Assembly: GCF_013425765.1 (NCBI RefSeq)
Contig: NZ_JACCJZ010000020.1
Location: forward strand, 806,001-870,000
DNA from: Luteimonas deserti
GTDB taxonomy: Bacteria > Pseudomonadota > Gammaproteobacteria > Xanthomonadales > Xanthomonadaceae
DNA: 64,000 bases
Reading direction: 5' to 3'
Shown here: positions 1 to 7,876 of the stretch, piece after piece
Layout: every line of letters begins with the position of its first letter
Position numbering within the stretch: the first letter of the stretch is position 1
Position numbers and translations under genes: made by a program
The notes under the pieces: model-generated
Database searches by the model: none
What the model was told of the DNA's origin: nothing
What the model saw: only the letters and a program-made list of their open reading frames with translations

Positions 1-1
1 G

Positions 2-748
2 TGGCTCGCGGCGCTGACCGGCGACAGTGCCGAGCTGCTGGCCGCCGGGCAACGCGATGCGCTCGCCGGCCAGGCACGCGAGGCCATCGGCCAGGATTGC
101 GGCAATTTCACCCGGGGCCGCTACCCCTTCGATCTCGCCGCCGAGGCCGAGATTCCCTTGCAGGATTTCGGCGAACTGTTCGGGCCGGGCGGTCGCTTCG
201 ATCGCCTCTTCCGTGAGTCGCTCGCCGCGCGCATCGACACGAGCGGGACGGTCTGGCGCTGGCGCGACGCCCCCGGACTGGCTGCCGGACCGCCGGGATT
301 GCCTGCGCGCATGCAGGCCGCCGATCACATCCGCCGCGCGTACTTCCGCGGCGGTGTGCTTCCGGAGGTCCGCTTCACCCTGCGCCAGGCCCGGCTCGAG
401 GGCCCCGTCGCCCGGATCGAGATCGACGTCGACGGCCAGCCCTTCGCCTCGTCGGCGGGCGAAGAGGCCGCCAGGCCGATGACCTGGCCCGGGCCCACGC
501 CCGGCCAGGCGTCGCTGACCGCTTTCGACGTCGCCGGTGCGCGCCTGGGCCGGATCAGCCGGCAGGGCGACTGGGCGCTGTTCCGGCTGCTCCAGGCCGA
601 GTCGCTGAGCCGCAGTTCCGACACCGACTACGTGGCGCGTTGGTCGATCGGCGGGGGCCGCGTCGAGCTGCCGCTGCGCGCGGCCAGTCTGCGCAATCCG
701 TTTCTCGACAATGCGCTGCAGGCGTTCAACTGCGGGGATCTGGCATGA
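2..748 (+). CDS. tssM: Type VI secretion protein TssM (IcmF), C-terminal part
   Basis: This is the last 248 codons of a gene that begins before the window. The reading frame is open from base 2. TssM is the large inner-membrane subunit of the T6SS membrane complex (TssJ-TssL-TssM), and its C-terminal region lies in the periplasm. The stretch reading NFTRGRYPFD followed by IPLQDFGELFGPGG is the conserved family signature near the C-terminal domain, where the motif usually reads RYPF...DF...FGPGG. A beta-rich tail follows and ends in CGDLA. The stop overlaps the next start as ATGA, so tagF is translationally coupled. The N-terminal transmembrane and NTPase parts cannot be assessed here. Confidence 0.9.
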   Translation, partial: WLAALTGDSAELLAAGQRDALAGQAREAIGQDCGNFTRGRYPFDLAAEAEIPLQDFGELFGPGGRFDRLFRESLAARIDTSGTVWRWRDAPGLAAGPPGLPARMQAADHIRRAYFRGGVLPEVRFTLRQARLEGPVARIEIDVDGQPFASSAGEEAARPMTWPGPTPGQASLTAFDVAGARLGRISRQGDWALFRLLQAESLSRSSDTDYVARWSIGGGRVELPLRAASLRNPFLDNALQAFNCGDLA

Positions 749-1434
749 ACGCGCCCGGCTATTTCGGCAAGCTGCCCGGTGCCGGCGATTTCGTGCAGCG
801 GCGCCTGCCTCCTGCGTTCGTCGACGCGTGGGACCGGGCGTTTTCCCACGCCGTCGCGGGCACCCGCGACCGCTACGGCGACGCGTGGCAGGTCGCGTGG
901 CGACATGCCGCCACCTGGCGTTTCCTGCTCTCGCCCGGGATTGCCGGACAGGCGGCGTGGGCGGGCGTGATGCTGCCCGGGTGCGACCGGGTGGGCCGCT
1001 GCTTTCCGATGGTGGTGGCGGCCGCGCTGCCGGCGGGCATCGGCGCGCCGGGTGTCCTCGCGGAGGATGGACACTGGTTCGAACTCGTCGCCGGGGTCGC
1101 CGAAGCCGCGCAACGGGATCCCGCGGTCGACGCCGTGCAGTTCGATGCGGCGGTCGCGGGCCTCGTGCCCCCGGACGACCCGGACGAACCGACCGTTCCC
1201 ACCCCGCCACCGGGGTTCGATCCGGCGCGGCGCGGCTATTGGCTGTCGCTGCCGGGGCACGGCGTGCGCATGCCTTCGGCGCTGTGGCACCGGCTGGCCG
1301 CGGCGGGCTGCGCACTCTGGTGGGCGCCGGGCAGGCAAGGGGCGGCGGGCAGTCTCCGCGTGGATCGCGGCCTGCCCGATACCGCCACCTTCGCGCAGCT
1401 GCTCGGCATCCTCCCGCAGGCGGGTGCGGCGTGA
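745..1434 (+). CDS. tagF: Type VI secretion-associated protein TagF (DUF2094 family)
   Basis: This protein of 229 residues begins MNAPGYFGKLPGAGDFVQRR, the hallmark N-terminus of TagF/ImpM (GxFGKLPxxGDFV). In Pseudomonas TagF is a post-translational repressor of T6SS assembly acting with the PpkA/PppA phosphorylation pathway. A WRFLLSPG...W.GV..PS.DRVGR-like core is visible (WRFLLSPG, then GVMLPGCDRVGRCFP), as expected for the family. The start was chosen because the ATG overlaps the tssM stop (ATGA) and the conserved motif begins immediately after it. The gene ends in TGATG, coupled to the phosphatase gene. The sequence looks intact and of normal length. Confidence 0.9.
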   Translation: MNAPGYFGKLPGAGDFVQRRLPPAFVDAWDRAFSHAVAGTRDRYGDAWQVAWRHAATWRFLLSPGIAGQAAWAGVMLPGCDRVGRCFPMVVAAALPAGIGAPGVLAEDGHWFELVAGVAEAAQRDPAVDAVQFDAAVAGLVPPDDPDEPTVPTPPPGFDPARRGYWLSLPGHGVRMPSALWHRLAAAGCALWWAPGRQGAAGSLRVDRGLPDTATFAQLLGILPQAGAA

Positions 1435-2156
1435 TGGGCGCTTCCGCACGACGTTCGAGCGGGCGGACCGATCCGGGCAAGGTCCGACGCTGCAACGAGG
1501 ATGCGATTCTCCTGCGCGACGACGCCGGGCTCTGGGTCGTGGCCGACGGCCTCGGCGGTCACAGCGCCGGCGACTACGCCAGCGGCCTGATCGTCGAACG
1601 GCTGGCGGCGCTGCACCGACCGGACGACCTCTGCGATTTCATCGACGCCATCGAGGACGTGCTCGAGGACGTCAACGCCGAACTCATGCGTGTGGCGGAA
1701 TCGCGGGGTGGCGATCTGATCGGCTCGACCGTCGTGGTGCTGGTCGACGACGGGGACGTGGTCCTGTGCGGCTGGGTCGGGGACAGCCGCGGCTACTGCT
1801 TCGACCGTCGGAGACTGCGCCAGATCACCCTGGACCACGTCCACGGCGCACGCGACGACGTGACCCGCTTCGCCGGCGCCCAGCCGCAGGCGCCGGCAGG
1901 GGCGCTCACGCGTGCCGTCGGGGCGCAACCGCAGCTGTTCGTCGACTGGACGATCGCCGACAGCGCGGAGGGTGCGACCTTCGTGTTGTGCAGCGACGGG
2001 ATCAACAAGGAAATCGGCGACGAGGAACTGAATCTCGAGTGCAGACGCGCCCGGGACCCGCAGGCGCTGGTGCGAAGGCTGTTCGAACTCGCGCTGGGCC
2101 GGGCCGCGCGCGACAACGTCTCCGCCATCGCGGTGCAGCTGGGGGAGGTGCGATGA
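1434..2156 (+). CDS. pppA: PP2C-family Ser/Thr phosphatase of the T6SS locus (PppA type)
   Basis: A soluble 240-residue PP2C phosphatase. Metal-binding motifs are in order: RRCNED at residues 18-23, DGLGGHSAGDYAS at 38-50, GDSRGY in the middle, CSDGI, and ARDNVSAI near the end. In T6SS loci such phosphatases oppose the PpkA kinase and reset phosphorylation of Fha/TssL-type targets. The ATG at 1434 overlaps the tagF stop by one base (TGATG). An in-frame GTG lies one codon upstream and cannot be excluded. The 3' end overlaps the kinase start as ATGA, giving a kinase/phosphatase pair translated together. All expected catalytic aspartates appear to be present. Confidence 0.88.
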   Translation: MGASARRSSGRTDPGKVRRCNEDAILLRDDAGLWVVADGLGGHSAGDYASGLIVERLAALHRPDDLCDFIDAIEDVLEDVNAELMRVAESRGGDLIGSTVVVLVDDGDVVLCGWVGDSRGYCFDRRRLRQITLDHVHGARDDVTRFAGAQPQAPAGALTRAVGAQPQLFVDWTIADSAEGATFVLCSDGINKEIGDEELNLECRRARDPQALVRRLFELALGRAARDNVSAIAVQLGEVR

Positions 2157-5100
2157 AAGGAGACGGATACGACGTGGTTGAACTGATGACGGCCCTGCGG
2201 CGGGGCGAAGTCGACCTGGGCGCGGTGCTGCAGGCCCTGTCGGCGCGTGGGGTGCTGCCGGCTGCCGAGTACGAAGCGGGTGTGGAGACCCTGTCGCGCT
2301 TCCGCCAGGAACTCGACGAGACCACGCTCGTGCAGTTGCGCGAGCGGCTGGATGCGATGCGGCCGACGGCGTCCGGGGAGGCGCCTTCCGACGCGGACGC
2401 GACGATCGTGATGCCGCTCGCGCGGCGCGCGCCTCCGGCGGACGCCGCCGGTGAGGCGGCTGACGACGCGACCCGTGTCGCGCCGCGCGCGCCGGCGCCA
2501 CGTCGCAGCGCGGAATCGGCCACGGGCACCGGGACGGGCAGCGCGACGGGCACCGCAGGCACGGAGGCCGGCTGGGCCGGGATCGCCGACGCCGCGATCG
2601 GCGAGGTCGCCAGCGTCGGCATGCTGCTCAAGGGACGCTTCCTGCTCGAGCGCGAGCTGGGCCGGGGCGGCATGGGCGTGGTCTATCTCGCGCGCGACGA
2701 GCGCAAGGTCGAAGCGCAGGACCGCGATCCCTATGTCGCGGTCAAGGTGCTCAACGACGAATTCAGGCGGCACCCCGACTCGCTCGTGGCCCTGCAGCGC
2801 GAGGCGAGACGTTCGCAACGCCTCGCACACGACAACATCGTGCGCGTCTACGACTTCGACAAGGCCGGGACCATCGTCTACATGACGATGGAGTACATCG
2901 ACGGCTCGGACCTGCGGACGCTGATCCGCGAGCGTGCCTTCGACGGCATGCCACTGGCCCGCGCGCGGCCCCTCATCGAGGGCATGTGCTGGGCGCTCAA
3001 GCGCGCCCACGCCGCCGGGATCGTCCACTCGGACTTCAAGCCCGGCAACGTGATGGTCACGCGCGAGGGAATACCGAAGGTCTTCGACTTCGGGATCGCG
3101 CGTGCCGGCAAGGCCGGCGTCGGCGCCAGCGGCGAGGTCACCGTATTCGATGCCGCCACGCTCGGCGCGCTGACTCCCGCGTACGCCAGCCTGGAAATGA
3201 TCCAGGGGGCCGATCCCACCCCCACCGACGATATCTACGCCCTGGGGTGCGTGTGCTTCGAACTGCTGACCGGGCGCCATCCCTTCGACAAGGTCAGTGC
3301 CGAGGTCGCTCTGCGCGAAGGACGCGTGCCTCCGAAGGTGCCCGGCCTGACCGCGCGCCAGTACCGCGCCCTGTGCCGCGCGGTCGCCTTCCGCGCCGGC
3401 GAGCGCACGCCCCGCGTCGAGGACCTGCTCGAGGGCCTGCGCGAGGTGCCGGCGCGCGAACGCCTCATGCCGCTCGTCGGCTACGGAACCGCAGCCGCGA
3501 TCCTGATCGGTGGCGCGGGCTTCGGCGCCTCGTACTGGCTGCACCAGCGGCAGCTCGCGGCGGTGATCGCAGGATTCTCCGAGGCCGACGGCGCCTTTAC
3601 CGACGAGACCGCCGCGATGCGTGCCCTCGCAGGCCTGGCGGCAGCCGATCGCGACGCGCTGGTGCTGGCCGAGAACACCCGCATCGAAGCCTTCCTGCTC
3701 CGGCGCCTCGATGCGCTGTGGAATCCGTCCGAGGGACGCTACGACTACGCACAGGCGCAACAGGTGTTCGCGTTGCGCAACGACCTGCGCCTGTTCTCGC
3801 CGGCGCTCGACGAACGCGCCCGCGCCATCGCCGTCGAGCGCGATGCCCTGCTCAACCAGCTGGATACGGAGCTGGGCACGCATATCGCGGCCGGACGCCT
3901 GTTCGACGCCGAGGGCGGCGCCGCCGGCACGATGGAGCGCATCCGCGCGATCGATCCGGCGAGCGCGCTGCTGCGCCATCCCGGCCTGGAGCTGGCCTAC
4001 GCAGATGCGGTCACGAATGCCGCGCGGGCGGGGCGCCTCGACGAAGCGGTCGAGTCCATGCGCCGGGCGGAAACGGTCTTTCCCGGATCGCTGCGTCTGC
4101 AGCTGGCGGGCGTCACCCTGGACGCGGCGCTCGAGCGGCATGCAGGCGGCGCTGACGCGGTGGCCCGGCCACGTGACGCGGACGCTGCGCGCCTGTTGCT
4201 GGCGGAGCGCATCGCCCAGCCGGCGACCGACGCGCGGTGGCGCGCCGATGTGGCGGCGGCGCTCTCCGTGCTGGACGAGGCGCCCGGGCTTCCCGGCGAT
4301 GCCGGGTTGCGCGCCGGACTGACGCGGGCGATCGCCCACCGGGCCGCGTCCGCGACCGAACCCCTGGACGTGGCGCGCGCGGCGGAACTGGTGCGCTTCG
4401 GCCTCTCGATGGCGCCCGACGATGCGGCGCTGCGCCGTCAGGACGCACGCCTCGGAGGGCTGCAGCAATCGCTCGAGCAGCGCCTGTCGCGCGAAGCGGC
4501 GACAGCCGAGGCCGCGGCCAGGGCCGAGTCGCTGCGTCGTGCGGCAGCCGCCGGGGACCTGGCGAAATCGCGCGAAACGCTGCAGCAACTGCGCAAAGTG
4601 GCGCCCGACGACGCCTTCACCCGGGCCGCGGGGCCCGCCCTGGTCGCCGAGGCCCACCTGGCGGCCGCCACCCGCGCTGCGGACACGGGCGACGTTGCAC
4701 GGGCGGCGGCGATTGCCCGCGCTGGCGCCGATCTGCTCGGCGAGCGTTCCGATCTGCGTGCCGCCCGGGCGCGGTATGCACTGGCCGTGGATGTCGAAGC
4801 AGCGACGCGCACCCCGCCGGATGCGGCGGCACACGCCGCGCTGCTCGCACGGCTCGACGAGATCCTGCGCCGCGACGCGAGCGGGCTGGCCACACTGGAA
4901 GCGCAGCTGCGCGAGCGCGGCACGCTGCCCGAGGGCGGGTTCGCCGCGAGACTCCGCGCACTCGCGCCAGAGTTGCAGCCCTCGTCCGGTGCGCCGGTCG
5001 CGCCGCGTGCGCGGCCCGGACGCAGTGGCAGCACTGACGCCGCGCAAGCAGCGGGCAGCGCGGCCACTGCGCTGGTCGATCCGGAGGACGTGCTGCCGCC

Positions 5101-5743
5101 GGTACCCGATGGTCCGGATCCGTGCGGACGTCCGGGCCTCGAGGGGCGGGGGCGGTTCTGCTTCGATGCGATCGGCGACGGCCGCGGACCCACCTTCGTC
5201 GTGGTGCCGGGCCTCGACGGCGCAGCGCCGTATGCGTTGTCACGTTCGGAGATCACGGTCGGCGAGTTCAACGCCTACTGCACGGCGACCGGGCGCTGTC
5301 GTCCCTTGCCCTCGGCGACTGCGGCCGCCGCCGCACTGCCGGCGACCGGCGTCACGCTCGCCCAGGCGCGCGGGTATGCCCGCTGGCTGATCCATGCCAC
5401 GGGCGGTTGGCGCTACCGTCTCCCCACGGAGGCCGAGTGGCGCCATGCCGCCCGCGCCGGCGCGGGCTGGCGCCAGGCGCCCGACAGCAATTGCGTTCCG
5501 CCCACGGCCGATGCGGGCAGCGCGGGTGGCCCGGTATCGGCGCGAGGACGCGCCGCCAACCCCTGGGGCCTGATCAACATGAGCGGCAATGTCTGGGAAT
5601 GGACGGAGTCGGGGGGGAGCGTCGCCGTGCACGGCGGCGGCTTCGGCAGCCTGTGGTCGGAGTGCACGGTGGATGCGCGGCGGGCCGACTCCGGCGCGGC
5701 CCAGGCGGACGTCGGCTTCCGGCTGGTGCGGGAGCTGAAATGA
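2153..5743 (+). CDS. Membrane Ser/Thr protein kinase fused to an FGE/SUMF1-like domain (PpkA type)
   Basis: A 1196-residue protein. Residues about 161-430 form a eukaryotic-like kinase: glycine loop GRGGMG at 170-175, Lys198 in VAVKV, catalytic loop HSDFKPGN at 292-299, and DFG at 312-314. The usual HRD Arg is Ser, so this is a non-RD kinase. One transmembrane segment follows at about 440-460. Next comes a long Ala/Arg-rich alpha-helical, probably periplasmic region. From about residue 985 to the end lies an FGE-sulfatase-like domain with RLPTEAEWRHAAR and NPWGLINMSGNVWEWT. The last part of that domain keeps only one cysteine (WSEC), so sulfatase-activating chemistry is unlikely. Such fusions are known from Xanthomonadaceae T6SS loci and are thought to sense signals. 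The start overlaps the phosphatase stop (ATGA). The partner is inferred from context, not shown. Confidence 0.88.
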   Translation: MKGDGYDVVELMTALRRGEVDLGAVLQALSARGVLPAAEYEAGVETLSRFRQELDETTLVQLRERLDAMRPTASGEAPSDADATIVMPLARRAPPADAAGEAADDATRVAPRAPAPRRSAESATGTGTGSATGTAGTEAGWAGIADAAIGEVASVGMLLKGRFLLERELGRGGMGVVYLARDERKVEAQDRDPYVAVKVLNDEFRRHPDSLVALQREARRSQRLAHDNIVRVYDFDKAGTIVYMTMEYIDGSDLRTLIRERAFDGMPLARARPLIEGMCWALKRAHAAGIVHSDFKPGNVMVTREGIPKVFDFGIARAGKAGVGASGEVTVFDAATLGALTPAYASLEMIQGADPTPTDDIYALGCVCFELLTGRHPFDKVSAEVALREGRVPPKVPGLTARQYRALCRAVAFRAGERTPRVEDLLEGLREVPARERLMPLVGYGTAAAILIGGAGFGASYWLHQRQLAAVIAGFSEADGAFTDETAAMRALAGLAAADRDALVLAENTRIEAFLLRRLDALWNPSEGRYDYAQAQQVFALRNDLRLFSPALDERARAIAVERDALLNQLDTELGTHIAAGRLFDAEGGAAGTMERIRAIDPASALLRHPGLELAYADAVTNAARAGRLDEAVESMRRAETVFPGSLRLQLAGVTLDAALERHAGGADAVARPRDADAARLLLAERIAQPATDARWRADVAAALSVLDEAPGLPGDAGLRAGLTRAIAHRAASATEPLDVARAAELVRFGLSMAPDDAALRRQDARLGGLQQSLEQRLSREAATAEAAARAESLRRAAAAGDLAKSRETLQQLRKVAPDDAFTRAAGPALVAEAHLAAATRAADTGDVARAAAIARAGADLLGERSDLRAARARYALAVDVEAATRTPPDAAAHAALLARLDEILRRDASGLATLEAQLRERGTLPEGGFAARLRALAPELQPSSGAPVAPRARPGRSGSTDAAQAAGSAATALVDPEDVLPPVPDGPDPCGRPGLEGRGRFCFDAIGDGRGPTFVVVPGLDGAAPYALSRSEITVGEFNAYCTATGRCRPLPSATAAAAALPATGVTLAQARGYARWLIHATGGWRYRLPTEAEWRHAARAGAGWRQAPDSNCVPPTADAGSAGGPVSARGRAANPWGLINMSGNVWEWTESGGSVAVHGGGFGSLWSECTVDARRADSGAAQADVGFRLVRELK

Positions 5744-6084
5744 GCGACTGGGAACGCGACGCGAACAAGGCGCTGCAGGCGCTCGGCGAGGCCTGGCAGC
5801 AGGGCGGCATCAGCCGCGAGACCTATCGCGCGCGACGGCGGCGCCTGATCGCCGCGTTGCGCGAACGCCGCGACGAGACTGAGCGTCGCGCGGTAGGATC
5901 GCCCGCGCCCGCGGACGCGCCGCCGCCGCACGGGGAAGCCGGGCCGATGGCCGTGCCCGGCGGCGGCATGCGGCGCGGGTCGGTGATTCATGCGCGCGGC
6001 GCCACGATCGTCGCGGTGTCCGTCGCGATCGCGCTTGCGCTGGCGGCGTGGATGGTGTGGTCGATGGAGCAGGGGAATGTCTGA
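5740..6084 (+). CDS. Small C-tail-anchored membrane protein of the T6SS locus
   Basis: A 114-residue protein not recognised as a named family. Its first 45 residues are charged and helical (LGEAWQQGGISRETYRARRR), loosely like a SHOCT-type short helical domain. A Pro/Gly-rich linker follows, and one transmembrane segment (about residues 88-108, ATIVAVSVAIALALAAWMVW) closes the protein with only a few residues after it. This predicts a cytoplasmic domain anchored by its tail. The ATG overlaps the kinase stop as ATGA, and the 3' end overlaps the TpsB start by 8 bases. Translation therefore links the kinase to the two-partner secretion genes. A role in kinase or export regulation is inference only. 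Confidence 0.7.
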   Translation: MSDWERDANKALQALGEAWQQGGISRETYRARRRRLIAALRERRDETERRAVGSPAPADAPPPHGEAGPMAVPGGGMRRGSVIHARGATIVAVSVAIALALAAWMVWSMEQGNV

Positions 6085-7864
6085 AGTCACAGGGAAGCCG
6101 GCGCGCGCGCGCATGTTGCGTACCGCGCGCGCGGGTGCCTGCGCGATGGCGCTGTCGGTCTCGGCCTCCGGTCTCGCACAGGACGGGGCACCCCCGGCCG
6201 GCTGGCAGCCGGGGGATCAGGAACGCGCGTTGCGCGCGCGTCCTGCGGAGACCGCGCCGCCGCTGTCCGTCGTGCCGCCGCTCCGCGAACGCGGCAGCGC
6301 GCAGACGGGCATGCTGGAAATCCGTGGATTCCGGATCACCGGTGTCGGCGAGCACCCGACCCGGGGCATCACACCCGCGTCGATGCAGGCGCTGCTCGAT
6401 GCCTACTACGCGGAGGTCTCCGGCGGGGCGGACCGGGTGACGCTGGACTTCGACCGCATCGCCGATGCCGCGTTGCCGGTGACCGCCGCCTACCGCGCGG
6501 CCGGCTACGTCGTGTCGGCCGCGTATCTGCCGGCGCAGTCGGTCGGCGCGGACGGGATCGTCGAGATCGCCGTGCTCGAAGGGCGCCTCGGCCGGGTGAT
6601 CGTCGAGGGAAACGAGCGCGTGCGTGCAACGGCCGTGGCCGCACCGGCGCGGCGCCTGACCGGACGCATCCTGCATCGCGACGAAGTGGAGGCGGCGCTG
6701 CTCGCGATGCGGGACCTGCCCGGCATCGCCACCGCTGCGGTCCTGCAGCCCGGTGCGGAGACGGGCGAGACCGATCTGCTGGTCACGGTGACCGAGGAAC
6801 CGCGGCCGTACTCGATCTCGATCGGCGCCAGCAATCACGGGACCGAGCTCACCGGCCGCAACCGCGTGCAGCTGGGCGTGGCCTGGCGAAACGCATTGGG
6901 CGTGGGCGATGTCGTCAGTCTCGGCTATGCGCGGGGCTATGCCCCGGCGCAGAGCGATTTCGCCTCGTTCGCTTGGACCGTGCCGGTGCCCGCCCTCGAT
7001 GGCGTCTCGCTCGTCGCCGCTTACAGCCGCAGCGAGATGGAAGTGCGGCGTGGGCCTTTCGCGCAGCTCAATCTCACCGGCCCCACCGCCGTCGCGCAGC
7101 TCGGCGCGGACTGGCGGTTCGTGAGCCGGCCCACCCTGCAGATGCAGGGCAGCGCACGCTACGTGCGCGAGCGCTCGCAGTTGCAGGTCTTCGGCGGGAT
7201 GCAGCTCTCGGATCAGGCTTTCGACGTCGTCGATCTCGGCTACGTCCTGCGCCATATCGATCGCCGCGCGCGCGGCGTCAACCTGGTGCAGGCCAACCTG
7301 CGCCATGCCGTCGACGACCGCTCCGCCGCCGGCCCCGATTCGATCACGCCCGCACGCAGCAGCGATTTCACCCTGCTGCGCCTGTCGCTCGCGCGCATGC
7401 AGTATCTGACGCAGTCCCAGCGCCTGTTCGCGCGCGTGTACGGCCAGTACACCGACGACGTGCTGGTGCCGATGGAGCAGATCGCGCTGGGCGGGCCGGA
7501 CAGCATCCGTTCGCTGCCCGTGTCCGATGCGCTCGGCGACCGGGGCTACCAGGCCACGCTCGAGTACCAGGTCGACGCACCGGGATTCGGCGCGGTCGCG
7601 TCCCCGTTCGGCGGACGTCCCTGGCGCGATCTGCTGCAGTTCGAACTCTTCGCCGACCACGGCCGGGTGACCGCGTCGCCCGGCAGCCTGTCGCCGGCCG
7701 AGGGCCGCACCTACAACGGCGCCGGCGCCGGCCTCCTGTTCCGCCTGCCGCACGTCCACAACTTGGAGCTGCGCATCGCCGGCGCGGTGCCGGTGGGCGG
7801 ACGGTTCGATGCGTCCGATGGCGACGATGTCCGGGTCTGGGCCCGGTTCGGCATGACGTTCTGA
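6077..7864 (+). CDS. Two-partner secretion outer-membrane transporter TpsB (ShlB/FhaC/HecB family)
   Basis: A 595-residue Omp85-superfamily transporter. A basic start and hydrophobic stretch ending ...SASGLAQ (about residues 13-36) make a signal peptide. A POTRA domain follows (LEIRGFRITGVGEHP, IVEIAVLEGRLGRVIVEGNERV), then a second, more divergent POTRA-like part (ATAAVLQPG...DLLVTVTEEPRPY). The C-terminal half is a beta-barrel of alternating strands, with the family motif GGPDSIRSLP and a terminal Phe (ARFGMTF). It should export the exoprotein encoded 12 bases downstream. The chosen ATG lies inside the preceding gene; a second ATG 12 codons later also fits the signal peptide. Length is typical for the family. 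Confidence 0.9.
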   Translation: MSEVTGKPARARMLRTARAGACAMALSVSASGLAQDGAPPAGWQPGDQERALRARPAETAPPLSVVPPLRERGSAQTGMLEIRGFRITGVGEHPTRGITPASMQALLDAYYAEVSGGADRVTLDFDRIADAALPVTAAYRAAGYVVSAAYLPAQSVGADGIVEIAVLEGRLGRVIVEGNERVRATAVAAPARRLTGRILHRDEVEAALLAMRDLPGIATAAVLQPGAETGETDLLVTVTEEPRPYSISIGASNHGTELTGRNRVQLGVAWRNALGVGDVVSLGYARGYAPAQSDFASFAWTVPVPALDGVSLVAAYSRSEMEVRRGPFAQLNLTGPTAVAQLGADWRFVSRPTLQMQGSARYVRERSQLQVFGGMQLSDQAFDVVDLGYVLRHIDRRARGVNLVQANLRHAVDDRSAAGPDSITPARSSDFTLLRLSLARMQYLTQSQRLFARVYGQYTDDVLVPMEQIALGGPDSIRSLPVSDALGDRGYQATLEYQVDAPGFGAVASPFGGRPWRDLLQFELFADHGRVTASPGSLSPAEGRTYNGAGAGLLFRLPHVHNLELRIAGAVPVGGRFDASDGDDVRVWARFGMTF

Positions 7865-7876
7865 GAGGGCACCACG

